From the NCBI GenBank assembly GCA_025458905.1, contig JALORN010000021.1:1-64000 (forward strand): DNA of 64,000 nucleotides, read 5' to 3'. This document shows, piece by piece, positions 1-8,986 of the stretch. Under the pieces are notes generated by a model. That model was not told the DNA's origin and ran no database searches. It saw nothing but the letters and a program-made list of their open reading frames with translations. Origin of the DNA: Steroidobacteraceae bacterium. Its GTDB lineage: Bacteria; Pseudomonadota; Gammaproteobacteria; Steroidobacterales; Steroidobacteraceae. Position numbers and translations under genes: made by a program. Numbering within the stretch: position 1 is the first letter of the stretch; each line of letters begins with the position of its first letter.

Positions 1-1
1 C

Positions 2-2140
2 GCGCTCACCGACCGCAACCAGAACGTCGGCACCTTCGTCGACGGCGTGCACGTGCAGCAGCAGGGCAACATCGACTTCTCGATGATGGACCTCGAGCGC
101 GTCGAGATCGTCAAGGGACCGCAGAACGCGCAGTACGGCCGCAGCTCCTTCGCCGGCGCGATCAACTGGGTCTCGGCCAAGCCCAAGCTCGACGGCTGGG
201 ACGGCTACGTGCTCGCCACCTACGGCACCGACGAGCGCCAGGACCTCGGCGGCGCGGTCAACATCCCGGTGTGGCGCGACAAGCTCGCGATCCGCGTCGC
301 GGGCCGCATCTCCGAGTTCGACGGCACCTGGCGCAACAACTTCTCCGGCGGCACGCGGGCGATCCGCACCACCACCCAGGGCTTCACCTTCCCGGGCACC
401 GACGGCAACGTCGGCGGCTGGGACAATGAGTCGCGCCAGGTCGCGCTGCGCTTCCGCCCGGTGGACGCGCTGACCATCGACGCGTCGTACTACCGCTCGA
501 CCAGCAACAACGAGGTCGGCGCGAACTACACCATCCAGCCCCGCGCCCCGCGCCAGACCCCGGCCCTCGGCGGTCGCAACGAGCTGAACTGCAGCCCGCG
601 CATCGCCACCGACCCGATCATCACGGGCTTCCCCGCGGGCTACAACCAGCTGCTCTGCGGCGAGGTCAGGCTCGACCCGGGCCGCATCTCCGCCGACCCG
701 CGCGGCAGCGGCACCCAGACCAACAGCGACCTCGCGATCGGCCGCATCGAGTACGTGTTCAGCGACAACCTGTCGGCCACCTACCTCTACGGCCGTGGGC
801 TCTACGACGCGCGCAACTTCGGCCCCGCCGGCAACATCCCCGAGATCATCCTGAACGGCGACGCCACCTTCGCGCAGCCGGGCACCGGCCGGCCGGGCCT
901 GCAGTTCGCGGCGAACCCGATCACCGACCAGGAGTCGACCTCGAACGAGTTCCGCGTCGACGGCAAGGTCGCCGACATCACCTGGCGCCTCGGCTACTAC
1001 ACCAGCAAGGTCGAGGACACCGGCGCCGCCGGCCTGATCGAGCGCCGCCTGCCGCTCGCGCTCGACCCGACCGGCCAGGTGTTCTTCGTGCAGACGCCGC
1101 TGAGCGCGAACCTCACGGCCTTCCGCGACGAGACCACTGCCTATTTCGGCTCGATCTCGGTGCCGTTCCTCGACACCTTCACGTTCGACGCGGAGATGCG
1201 CTACGCCAAGGAGGACCGCTTCCAGCGCCCCCTGAGCGGCGCCCCCGGCCCGACGCCCCGCGAGTTCACCGAGACCACGCCGCGCGTCGCGCTCAAGTGG
1301 CAGCCGCGTGACGGCTGGATGTTCTACGGCAGCGTCGCGCGCGGCATCAAGCCGGGCGGCTTCAACATCATCACCGCCGACGAGCCGACCTTCGAGCAGG
1401 AGCAGAACACCACCTACGAGCTCGGCGGCAAGCAGTCGCTGCTCGACGACCGGCTGCAGCTGAACTACTCGCTGTTCCTGATCGACTGGAAGGACCTGCA
1501 GCTCTCGGTGCCGGACACCATCCCGGACCCGATGGCCCCGAACGTGCAGCAGCCGAACTTCATCGGCAACGTGCCGGGTGCCGAGTCGCGCGGCATCGAG
1601 GTCGAGGCGATCTGGCTGCCGATCGACCAGCTGCGCGTAAACTTCGCCGGATCGTACGCGGAGGCCACGTTCGACAACGGCGTGATCGACACCACGTTCG
1701 GCCGCCTCTGCGAGACCAGCGGCACGCCGGTCTGCACCTTCCTGCCGCGCCAGCCGGGCGTGCTGCCGCAGGGCGGCGCCTCGCTCGCCGGCAACGACCT
1801 GCCGCGCACGCCGCGCTCCATGTTCTCGCTCGGTGCCGAGTACACGATCCCGATGGCGAACTTCGGGCTCTCGCTGCGCGCCGACCTGAACTGGCAGAGC
1901 AAGTACTACGTCGAGAACCTGAACCTCGCCTGGATCCCGGACCGCACGCTGCTGAACCTCAACGTGCAGCTCTCGGACCCGGACGGCGCCTGGATCGCGA
2001 ACCTCTGGGCGCAGAACGCGCTCGACGAGACGTTCGCGAGCAGCGCGTTCGCGGTGTCGGTGATCAACCAGTACGGCCCGGCGCTCGGCTTCGGCCGCAC
2101 CGCCGGCGTCACGCTGCGCTACAACTTCGGCGCGCGCTGA
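2..2140 (+). CDS. TonB-dependent receptor, 5' end outside window
   Basis: Outer-membrane TonB-dependent receptor that would import a siderophore, carbohydrate or other large ligand. The frame is open from the window edge, so the start, signal peptide and TonB box are missing; about 712 residues are visible. The first residues are the end of the plug domain, with the conserved 'VGTFVDGVH' and 'LERVEIVKGPQNAQYGRSS' stretches, followed by beta-barrel repeats and a C-terminal aromatic-ended strand ('LRYNF'). Two pairs of cysteines, near 'NELNC...LLCGEV' and 'LCETSGTPVC', probably lie in extracellular loops. The plug motif resembles receptors of the pesticin/FyuA-like group common in Sphingomonas and Steroidobacteraceae. 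The substrate cannot be told. A strong hairpin terminator follows, so it is separate from the downstream carotenoid genes. Confidence 0.93.
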   Translation, partial: ALTDRNQNVGTFVDGVHVQQQGNIDFSMMDLERVEIVKGPQNAQYGRSSFAGAINWVSAKPKLDGWDGYVLATYGTDERQDLGGAVNIPVWRDKLAIRVAGRISEFDGTWRNNFSGGTRAIRTTTQGFTFPGTDGNVGGWDNESRQVALRFRPVDALTIDASYYRSTSNNEVGANYTIQPRAPRQTPALGGRNELNCSPRIATDPIITGFPAGYNQLLCGEVRLDPGRISADPRGSGTQTNSDLAIGRIEYVFSDNLSATYLYGRGLYDARNFGPAGNIPEIILNGDATFAQPGTGRPGLQFAANPITDQESTSNEFRVDGKVADITWRLGYYTSKVEDTGAAGLIERRLPLALDPTGQVFFVQTPLSANLTAFRDETTAYFGSISVPFLDTFTFDAEMRYAKEDRFQRPLSGAPGPTPREFTETTPRVALKWQPRDGWMFYGSVARGIKPGGFNIITADEPTFEQEQNTTYELGGKQSLLDDRLQLNYSLFLIDWKDLQLSVPDTIPDPMAPNVQQPNFIGNVPGAESRGIEVEAIWLPIDQLRVNFAGSYAEATFDNGVIDTTFGRLCETSGTPVCTFLPRQPGVLPQGGASLAGNDLPRTPRSMFSLGAEYTIPMANFGLSLRADLNWQSKYYVENLNLAWIPDRTLLNLNVQLSDPDGAWIANLWAQNALDETFASSAFAVSVINQYGPALGFGRTAGVTLRYNFGAR

Positions 2141-2190
2141 CGGGTAGCGGCGCGCCGGCCCCGGCCGGCGCGCCTGCTGCTGGATGCGAC

Positions 2191-2230
2191 GAGGGCCCGG
2201 CCGCCACGAGGCGCCGGGCCCTCGGCTTTT
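2191..2230 (+). terminator. Rho-independent terminator after the receptor gene
   Basis: An 11-bp perfect GC-rich stem (2191-2201 with 2213-2223) encloses an 11-base loop and is followed by 'ggctttt'. A second hairpin just upstream (2149-2160 pairing with 2163-2174, 2-base loop) may reinforce termination. Together they separate the receptor gene from crtY. Confidence 0.75.
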
Positions 2231-2323
2231 CCGGCTGGTTGCGAGGCGTGTAGGCCGCTTCCGACCGCAGCGTGCGTCCGCGCTGCATTCCCGCGCCCCG
2301 CGCGCGGGCCGTACTTTGGTGTC

Positions 2324-3517
2324 GTGACCCCACGCACCCCCGCATCCCCGGCCCACGACAGCGACGTGCTGCTGGTGGGCGGAGGCTTGGCCAACGGCCT
2401 GATCGCTCTGCGGCTCGCCGCCTTGCATCCCGGGTTGCGGGTGACGATGCTCGAGCGCGAGCCGGTGCGCGACGACGCGCACACCTGGTGCATGTTCCGC
2501 AGCGACGTGCCCGAGACCGCCTGGCGCTGGCTCGAGCCGCTGTTCGAGAACCACTGGCACGGCTACCGCGTCGGGTTCCCAGAGTTCTCGCGCGAGCTCG
2601 GCACCGACTACGTGCGCCTGACCGGGCCGCGACTCGCGGCCGCGGTCGAGGCGGTGCTGGGCCCGCGCCTGCTGCGCGGCGTGCAGGTCGCCGAGGTGAC
2701 GCCCGAGTCCGCGATCGCCGCCGACGGGCGCCGCTGGCGCGCACCGCTGGTGATCGACGGCCGCGGCCTCACGGCGTCGGACAGCCTGCGCCTCGCCTGG
2801 CAGAAGTTCTCGGGCGTGGAACTGCGGCTGGCGGCGCCACACGGCCTCTCCTGCCCGGTGTTGATGGATGCCTGCGTGCGCCAGTCGGACGGCTTCCGCT
2901 TCATCTACCTGCTGCCGGTCTCGGCCGACACGCTGCTGGTGGAGGACACGCGCTACAGCAACTCGCCGTTGCTCGACGTCGCGGCGCTCGAGGTGGCGAT
3001 CGCGCGCTACGTCGAGGCGCGGCGCTGGCGGATCGCCGCCTGGGGCCGGCGCGAGTGCGGCGTGCTGCCGATCGCGCTCTCGGGCGACATCGAGCGCTTC
3101 TGGCGCGAGCGCGTGCCCGGCGTGCCGGCGGTCGGCATGCGCGCCGCGCTGTTCCATCCGACCACCGGCTACAGCCTGCCGGATGCGGCACGCACCGCCG
3201 ACCTGATCGCGACCGCGCCGCGCTTCGACAGCGCGACCATCGCGCCCGGCATCGAGGCCCATGCCAAGGCGCTGTGGCGGCGGCGCGCGTTCTACCGCGG
3301 CCTCAACCGCATGCTGTTCATGGCGGCCGCGCCCGAGCAGCGCTTCGTCGTGCTGCAGCGCTTCTACCGCCTGTCGCAGCCGCTGATCGAGCGCTTCTAC
3401 GCCGACCGCCTGACGATGGCGGACAAGGCGCGGATCCTGACCGGGCGACCGCCGATCCCGATGGGCAGGGCGTTCGCGGCGCTGCAGGCCTCGGACACCG
3501 AGTGCGCCCATGCGTGA
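2324..3517 (+). CDS. crtY: Lycopene beta-cyclase CrtY
   Basis: Cyclises the two ends of lycopene to give beta-carotene, using a flavin cofactor at the membrane. The 397-residue protein has the N-terminal dinucleotide-binding fold ('LLVGGGLANGLIALRLA', residues about 13-29), the CrtY-type 'DDAHTWCMF' segment near residue 50 and the conserved 'FHPTTGYSLPDA' segment near residue 280. Length is typical of bacterial CrtY (about 380-400). The start is GTG; no clear Shine-Dalgarno sequence is seen. It lies 14 bases upstream of crtB, so the two are surely co-transcribed. The lycopene-making genes crtE and crtI are not in this window. Confidence 0.93.
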   Translation: MTPRTPASPAHDSDVLLVGGGLANGLIALRLAALHPGLRVTMLEREPVRDDAHTWCMFRSDVPETAWRWLEPLFENHWHGYRVGFPEFSRELGTDYVRLTGPRLAAAVEAVLGPRLLRGVQVAEVTPESAIAADGRRWRAPLVIDGRGLTASDSLRLAWQKFSGVELRLAAPHGLSCPVLMDACVRQSDGFRFIYLLPVSADTLLVEDTRYSNSPLLDVAALEVAIARYVEARRWRIAAWGRRECGVLPIALSGDIERFWRERVPGVPAVGMRAALFHPTTGYSLPDAARTADLIATAPRFDSATIAPGIEAHAKALWRRRAFYRGLNRMLFMAAAPEQRFVVLQRFYRLSQPLIERFYADRLTMADKARILTGRPPIPMGRAFAALQASDTECAHA

Positions 3518-3531
3518 CCCGGAGGGTGCCC

Positions 3532-4503
3532 GTGCCTGAGGCCGGCGACGACCTGGTGGCGCGCTGTCACCGGTCGATCGCGCGCGGCTCGAGCAGCTTC
3601 CACGCCGCCTCGCGGCTGTTCGAGCCGCGGATCCGCGACGACGTCTGGCTGCTCTACGCCTGGTGCCGACATTGCGACGACGAGGTCGACGGCCAGGACC
3701 ACGGCCACCGGCCCGCCGCGACCGCCGCAGGCGCGGTCGCGGCGGAGCCCGACGCGGCGACGCGCGCGCGCCGCTTCGAGTCGCTGCGGCGGCGCACGCT
3801 CGCGGCGCTCGCCGGCGACGCGGTCGAGGACCCCGCCTTCCTCGCGCTGCAGCGCGTCGCCCGGGCCCACCGCATCGACTCGCGCTGGCCGGCGGACCTG
3901 CTCGAAGGCTTCGCGATGGACGTCGCGGGCCATCGCTTCGCGACCGTCGAGGATACGCTCGCCTACTGCTGGGGCGTCGCCGGCGTCGTCGGCGTGATGA
4001 TGGCCCTGGTGATGGGCGCGCGCGACCCGGCGGTGCTGCGTCGCGCGCAGGACCTCGGGCTCGCGTTCCAGCTGACCAACATCTGCCGCGACGTGGTCGA
4101 GGACGCGCGTGCCGGCCGCGTGTACCTGCCGGCCGAGCTGCTCGCGCGGCACGGTGTCGCGCCCACGCCGGCCGCGGTCGCGGACCCGGCCAACGCCCGG
4201 GGCGTGCACGCCGCCGCCTGCGAGCTGCTGGCGCGCGCCGAGTCGTTCTACGAGTCGAGCCGGGTCGGCCTGCGCGACCTGCCGCTGCGCTCGGCGATGG
4301 CGGTGGCGGCGGCGCGTGGGATCTACCGCGAGATCGGGCGGCGCGTGCGGCGCGGTGGCGAGCGCACCCTCGCGTCGCGCACGCGGGTGCCACGGCCGCT
4401 GCTCGGGTGGCTGCTGCTGCGCGGCGCCGTGCTCGCCGCCTGGAGCCGGGTCGAGCGCGGCCGGGAGCGGCCCGCGCGACCGATGCTGTGGACGCGGATC
4501 TGA
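3532..4503 (+). CDS. crtB: Phytoene synthase CrtB
   Basis: Condenses two geranylgeranyl diphosphates into phytoene, the first committed carotenoid step. The 323-residue trans-isoprenyl synthase has both Asp-rich Mg-diphosphate motifs: DDEVD at residues 49-53 and D187-V-V-E-D191, followed by 'ARAGRVYLP'. I chose the GTG at 3532 because GGAGG (3521-3525) sits 6 bases upstream; a GTG at 3526 is also in frame but overlaps the ribosome site. It follows crtY closely and converges on crtZ with a 17-base gap. The longer open frame extending upstream is only a GC-rich shadow over crtY. Confidence 0.93.
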   Translation: MPEAGDDLVARCHRSIARGSSSFHAASRLFEPRIRDDVWLLYAWCRHCDDEVDGQDHGHRPAATAAGAVAAEPDAATRARRFESLRRRTLAALAGDAVEDPAFLALQRVARAHRIDSRWPADLLEGFAMDVAGHRFATVEDTLAYCWGVAGVVGVMMALVMGARDPAVLRRAQDLGLAFQLTNICRDVVEDARAGRVYLPAELLARHGVAPTPAAVADPANARGVHAAACELLARAESFYESSRVGLRDLPLRSAMAVAAARGIYREIGRRVRRGGERTLASRTRVPRPLLGWLLLRGAVLAAWSRVERGRERPARPMLWTRI

Positions 4504-4520
4504 GCGGGTGAGCGGTGCGC

Positions 4521-5018
4521 TCAGGCGGCCGGCGCGTCGCGTTTTCCGGGCGTGCGCGCGCGCAGCCGCGCCGCGAGCCGGCGGGCGTCACCGGGCAGCA
4601 GGAACCCGAAGGACACGGCGCCTTCGCGGGTGCGCACGGCATGGTGCAGCCGGTGTGCCTGCACCAGCCGCCACAGGTAGCCGCCGCGACGCACCCGCGG
4701 CATCGGCCAGCGACGGTGCACCAGGCCGTCGTGGACCAGCGCATACAGCAGCCCGTAGGCCGTGACGCCGGCGGCGCTCCAGGACACCGCCTCGCGTCCG
4801 GGCGCCGCGCCCCACCAGAAGAGCGCGATCGCCAGCGACGCGAAGAACAGCGCGAACAGGTCGTTGCGCTCGAAGCGCCCGGTCGCCGGTGCATGATGCG
4901 AGCGATGCAGCACCCACAGCGGCCCGTGCATCACCCAGCGGTGGGTGGCCCAGGCGACGCCCTCCATGGCGAGCAGCGCACCGAGGAAGGCCGAGGCGTT
5001 GAGCAGGACGTCGGGCAT
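4521..5018 (-). CDS. crtZ: Beta-carotene 3-hydroxylase CrtZ
   Basis: Membrane di-iron hydroxylase that adds 3-hydroxyl groups to beta-carotene rings to give zeaxanthin. It has the histidine clusters of the fatty-acid-hydroxylase-like family: H26xxxxH31, H38xxHH42, then 'HDGLVH' and 'HRLHH' in the second half, with hydrophobic membrane segments between. The ATG at 5018 gives 165 residues, typical of CrtZ. A GTG three codons upstream (5027) is also possible. It is transcribed against crtY-crtB and divergently from the glycosyltransferase, with about 95 bases between them for promoters. Confidence 0.92.
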   Translation of the reverse strand: MPDVLLNASAFLGALLAMEGVAWATHRWVMHGPLWVLHRSHHAPATGRFERNDLFALFFASLAIALFWWGAAPGREAVSWSAAGVTAYGLLYALVHDGLVHRRWPMPRVRRGGYLWRLVQAHRLHHAVRTREGAVSFGFLLPGDARRLAARLRARTPGKRDAPAA

Positions 5019-5113
5019 GGGCGGCACCGCGGCAGGCAGCGGACGACGGCGACGCTAGCGCGCGCGGGCACCGGCGGCAATCGCGCCGGGCGGCGCTGAG
5101 CGGCCGAGGTCAC

Positions 5114-6382
5114 ATGCGCTTCCTGTTCACGACCTTCGAGGGCGGTGGCCACGTGCCGCCGATGCTGGTGGTGGCACGCGAGTTGCGGCGCCGCGGGCAC
5201 CTCGTGCGGGTGGTCTCCGACGAGGCCAATCGCGCAGCGGTGCAAGCCGCCGGCCTCGACTTCGACCCCTGGCGGCGGGCGCCGAATCGCCGCGAGGCCG
5301 CGCGGCCCGACGACCCGCTCGACGACTGGCGCAACCGCTGGCCGGCGCGCGTCGTGCGCGCGATCTGCGACGCGGTGATCTGCGGGCCGGCAGCCGCCTA
5401 TGCCGCCGACACCCTCGCGATGCTCGACGAGTTCGAGCCCGACCTGCTGGTCTCGAACGAGCTGCTGTTCGGCGTGATGGCCGCGGCCGAGGCCACGGCC
5501 ATGCCGCTCGCGCTGCTGACGGCGAACGTCTGGTGCTTCCCGACCCGCACCGACCTGCCGCCCTTCGGGCCGGGCTTCGCGCCGGCACGTCACGCGTGGC
5601 AGTCCCGGCGTGATCACGCCACGCGCCGCATGATCGCCGCGATGTACGACGCCGGGCTCGACGACCTGAACCTCGCGCGACGGCGCCTCGGCCTGCCGCC
5701 GCTCGCCGCGACGCTCGCGCAGCTGCAGGCGGCGCGGCTCGTGGTCCTCGGCACCAGCGGCGCGTTCGACTTCGGCGACGGTCCCCCGCCCGCGCCGTTC
5801 CGTTATGCCGGGCCCCTGTTCGAGGCGGACACCGTCGCCACGCCCGCCGAGGCGCGGCTCGTGGATCCGCACCGGCCGAACGTGCTGGTGGCCTTCAGCA
5901 CCGCCTACCAGGGGCAGGCGCCGCTCGTCCGCCGCTGCATCGAGGCGCTCGCGCCGCTGTCGGTGCACGGCATCGTCACCCGCGGGCCGGCGCTCGAGGC
6001 GACGCCGCTGCCGGCGGCAGCGAACGTCGAGGTCGTCGCTCGCGCTCCCCACGGTGCGCTGCTGCCGCACTGTGCCGCAGTGATCTGCCAGGGAGGGCAC
6101 GGCACGGTGCTGCGGGCGCTGCTGCACGGCGTGCCGGTGCTGTGCATCCCGACCGGCCGCGACAACTTCGACAACGCACGGCGCCTGGTGCAGCGCGATG
6201 CGGGGCTGCGGCTGCGCCGCGGCTGCAGCGTACGCGCGATCCGCCGCGCGCTCGACCGGCTGCTGCACGAGCCGCGCTGGCGCACCGGCGCGGCGACGCT
6301 CGGCGCGGCGGTGCGCAGCGAGGCCGACCATGGCCGCCGCGCGGCGGACCTGCTCGAGCGCGCGGTCGTCGGCGCCCCCTGA
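5114..6382 (+). CDS. crtX: CrtX-like zeaxanthin glucosyltransferase (GT1 family)
   Basis: A 422-residue UDP-glycosyltransferase with the GT-B fold. The N-terminal 'TTFEGGGHVPPM' is the acceptor-domain glycine/histidine motif, and 'CQGGHGTVLRALLHGVPV' near residues 325-342 is the donor-binding signature. In family members such as CrtX this enzyme puts glucose on the 3-hydroxyls of zeaxanthin. That role is inferred here from position beside crtZ, crtB and crtY; a macrolide- or sterol-type glycosyltransferase cannot be excluded from sequence alone. GAGGT lies just upstream of the ATG at 5114. The 'HCGHNT' form of the donor motif is here 'CQGGHGT'. Confidence 0.8.
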   Translation: MRFLFTTFEGGGHVPPMLVVARELRRRGHLVRVVSDEANRAAVQAAGLDFDPWRRAPNRREAARPDDPLDDWRNRWPARVVRAICDAVICGPAAAYAADTLAMLDEFEPDLLVSNELLFGVMAAAEATAMPLALLTANVWCFPTRTDLPPFGPGFAPARHAWQSRRDHATRRMIAAMYDAGLDDLNLARRRLGLPPLAATLAQLQAARLVVLGTSGAFDFGDGPPPAPFRYAGPLFEADTVATPAEARLVDPHRPNVLVAFSTAYQGQAPLVRRCIEALAPLSVHGIVTRGPALEATPLPAAANVEVVARAPHGALLPHCAAVICQGGHGTVLRALLHGVPVLCIPTGRDNFDNARRLVQRDAGLRLRRGCSVRAIRRALDRLLHEPRWRTGAATLGAAVRSEADHGRRAADLLERAVVGAP

Positions 6383-6480
6383 CACGAGGCGCAGGCCCGG
6401 GGCAGTCGCGCCGGCCGCCGCCTTGCCAACGGGCTGCCGCCGCGGTCGAATGGCAGCCGGTCCCGCGGACGAGATCGACG

Positions 6481-7293
6481 ATGCACCCCGGCACGGCGCC
6501 GCAGCCCTCCCAACCCTTGCACCTGCTGCAGCTCACCGACACCCACCTGTTCGCCGATCCCCTGGGCGAGGTCTATGGGATCCGCACGTCCGAGTCGCTG
6601 GCGCGCGTGCTCGGGCAGGCGCTCGCCAGCGGGCCGTCACCCGATGCGCTGCTGCTGACCGGCGACGTCGCCGACGATGGTTCCGAGGCGGCCTACCTGC
6701 GCGTGCGCGAGCGGCTCTCACCGCTCGGCCGGCCGGTGTACTGCGTGCCGGGCAACCACGACGAGCCGCGCACCATGGCCAGGGTGCTGGGCGGCGGAGG
6801 CTTCCAGGTCGGCGGACAGGCCAGCCTCGGCGCATGGACCCTGCTGCTGCTCGACAGCCACGTCCCGGGCGAGCCGCACGGGCGCCTCGGCGAGGCCGCG
6901 CTCGCGCGGCTCGAGGCGGACCTCGAGGCACAGGCCGACCGACACGTGCTGGTGGCGGTCCATCACCCGCCGGTGCCGCTCGGCAGCGCCTGGATCGACG
7001 CGATGGGGCTGGAGGATGGCGAGGCACTGCTCGAGCGGCTCGGGCGGCATCCGCGCGCCTGCATGGTGACCTCGGGACACGTACACCAGGCGTTCGCGGC
7101 ACCACGCGCGCGACTGCAGGTCTTCACCTCGCCCTCCACCTGCGCGCAGTTCGCGCCGGGTGCCGCGGATTTCGAGCTCGACGTGCGCCCGCCCGGCTGG
7201 CGGCGCTGGACGCTGTGGCCCGACGGCCGCATCGACACCGCGGTGCACTGGCTGGACGTCGACGAGCGGCCGGATCGGGCAGGCCCCGCTTGA
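6481..7293 (+). CDS. cpdA: 3',5'-cyclic-AMP phosphodiesterase CpdA
   Basis: Cytoplasmic class III cyclic nucleotide phosphodiesterase that hydrolyses cAMP to AMP. The 270-residue protein carries the full calcineurin-type metal set: D20-x-H22, 'TGDVAD' with D62, G91-N-H-D94, H161-H162 and 'SGHVH' with H200 and H202. Length and motif spacing match E. coli CpdA/Icc. The ATG at 6481 is chosen because the homology begins there; the open frame upstream is a shadow over the glycosyltransferase. It is a single gene unit with about 100 bases on each side. Confidence 0.9.
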   Translation: MHPGTAPQPSQPLHLLQLTDTHLFADPLGEVYGIRTSESLARVLGQALASGPSPDALLLTGDVADDGSEAAYLRVRERLSPLGRPVYCVPGNHDEPRTMARVLGGGGFQVGGQASLGAWTLLLLDSHVPGEPHGRLGEAALARLEADLEAQADRHVLVAVHHPPVPLGSAWIDAMGLEDGEALLERLGRHPRACMVTSGHVHQAFAAPRARLQVFTSPSTCAQFAPGAADFELDVRPPGWRRWTLWPDGRIDTAVHWLDVDERPDRAGPA

Positions 7294-7351
7294 AGCCGCA
7301 GGTCCGCCGGGCGCACGATCACCGGCTCGCCCCTCTGCCGGAGACCTGCCG

Positions 7352-7876
7352 ATGAAGACCCTTTCCCCCCTGCACGGTGCACGGGCGACCGTCCTCGCCG
7401 CCGCGCTCACGGTGCTCGCGCTCGGCGCCTCGTCCGGCGCCGCATCCGCCCAGTCGGCCGGCGCCCCCGCCGGCTCGCCCGCACCCCCGGTTGCCGCGCC
7501 GGCTGCGGCGCCGGCTGCGCCCGCCGCGCCCACGGCCAAGGCGCAGCCTGCGCCGCGGCTCAGCTACTCGAACAAGTGGCGCATCGAAGTCAGCGAGGGC
7601 GCGAACTCCTCCGGCGCCCTCGTCTTCCGCCTGACGCCGCGTGACGGCACGGCCCAGGAAGTGCGCATCCCGATCGCCGACGGCACCAGCGAGAACCGCG
7701 TCGCGCGCCGCCTGCGCGACGGCTTCAGGCGCCAGCTCGACGGCAAGACCTACGAGGTCGAGGTCGACGACGGCGAGGACGTGCTCCTGAAGAAGCGCCT
7801 CGGCAAGCCCGACTTCGCGCTGGAGCTGGTCAGCTTCGACGTGAAGAGCGTGCGGATCAATCTCGACAAGGAGTGA
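7352..7876 (+). CDS. Exported small protein of unknown function
   Basis: A 174-residue protein with a clear Sec signal peptide (hydrophobic residues 13-27, likely cut after Ala33 in 'AASAQS'). An Ala/Pro-rich linker follows to about residue 70. A compact charged C-terminal domain of about 105 residues ends in 'DVKSVRINLDKE'. I do not recognise the domain; it looks like a small beta-rich periplasmic domain. There is no cysteine, so it is neither a lipoprotein nor a cytochrome. It sits about 60 bases after cpdA on the same strand and converges on the flavin monooxygenase gene. Confidence 0.75.
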   Translation: MKTLSPLHGARATVLAAALTVLALGASSGAASAQSAGAPAGSPAPPVAAPAAAPAAPAAPTAKAQPAPRLSYSNKWRIEVSEGANSSGALVFRLTPRDGTAQEVRIPIADGTSENRVARRLRDGFRRQLDGKTYEVEVDDGEDVLLKKRLGKPDFALELVSFDVKSVRINLDKE

Positions 7877-7911
7877 GCGCAGCGGCGCGCCGGGTCGACG
7901 GCGCCGCGCGT

Positions 7912-8940
7912 TCAGTCCCGCGGCCGCAGGCCGAGCGCCGGCAGCAGGTGCTCGCCGATCAGCCGCAGCCCTTCCTCCGGCTGGTCGTGCAGTCGCAGCG
8001 CCACCTCGTCGAGCCCCGCCGCGCCGAGCGCGTGCAGGTCTTCGGCGATGCGCTCGATCTCGGCGAGATCGCCGGCGAGCGTCAGGTGCCGCACCAGTTG
8101 TTCCATGACCGGCTCCGGTACGCCCTCGACCTGCGGCGTCCGCGCGAAGAACGCCTTCAGGAACGCCGGCTTCCTCGCCTCGACGAACCGCGCCGTTTCC
8201 GGCCCGAGGAACGGCTCGGTGAACCACGGCAGCAGGAAGCCGCGCCAGACCATCTCGCGTCGCGCCTCGGCGATCGAGGCGGCCCGGTCGCGCTTGACGT
8301 GCCAGGCCATGAAGTTGTTGATGCGGAAGTCCTCGCGCCGCCGCCCGCTGGCCTCGAGACCCGCGCGGATCCAGCCCATCACCTCGGGCATCCGCCCGAG
8401 CGGCGCGTCCGAGAGCATCGTGCCGTCGGCGACCTGCGCCGCCATCCGGGCCATCTTCTCGAAGGTCGCACCCGCATAGACGCGCGGTGACGGCGCGGTG
8501 GCCCACTCGGCACGGTAATCCAGCAGGCTGTAGAGCTCGCCGCGGAAGTCGAGCGGGGCATCCGCTCGCAGGCCCTTGAGGATCGACACCGCCTCGCGCA
8601 CCGCCGTCACGCGCCGCGTCGGCTGCAGGCCCGTGACGCGGCTGACCGAGTGCCCGAGACCGCCGATCAGGATCGTCGCCCTGCCCTGCGACAGTTCGTT
8701 CAAGGTCAGCAGCTGGTCCGCGATCCGCAGCGGGTGGACCTCGTACGGGCTCGTCGGCAGCGTCGCCAGGCGGATCCGCCGCGTCGCGCGCGCCGCCAGC
8801 GCGAGCGCCGGCACGGGGTCGCGCCGCGAGGGGAAGCTCGACACCCAGAGCGTCTGGATGCCGTAGCCCTCGGCGGCCACCGCCAGCGCCTCGACGCGCG
8901 CCTCCGGCAGCCCGGCTTCCAGGATGACGTCGACCTTCAT
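7912..8940 (-). CDS. LLM-class (luciferase-like) F420/FMN-dependent oxidoreductase
   Basis: A 342-residue bacterial-luciferase-like TIM-barrel protein. Typical family stretches are visible: 'LWVSSFPSRRDPVPALALAA' near residue 32, 'RLATLPTSPYEVHPLRIA' near 55 and 'GRATILIGGLG' near 87. Proteins of this class oxidise or reduce substrates with reduced FMN or F420; the substrate here is unknown. F420 use seems less likely in a proteobacterium, but sequence alone does not decide. The gene is alone on its strand, converging on the exported protein gene and divergent from the dihaem peroxidase gene with only 46 bases between starts. Confidence 0.82.
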   Translation of the reverse strand: MKVDVILEAGLPEARVEALAVAAEGYGIQTLWVSSFPSRRDPVPALALAARATRRIRLATLPTSPYEVHPLRIADQLLTLNELSQGRATILIGGLGHSVSRVTGLQPTRRVTAVREAVSILKGLRADAPLDFRGELYSLLDYRAEWATAPSPRVYAGATFEKMARMAAQVADGTMLSDAPLGRMPEVMGWIRAGLEASGRRREDFRINNFMAWHVKRDRAASIAEARREMVWRGFLLPWFTEPFLGPETARFVEARKPAFLKAFFARTPQVEGVPEPVMEQLVRHLTLAGDLAEIERIAEDLHALGAAGLDEVALRLHDQPEEGLRLIGEHLLPALGLRPRD

Positions 8941-8986
8941 CGCACTCGCGCCTCATCGACCCCGGCGGGCGATAGACTGAGCCACG

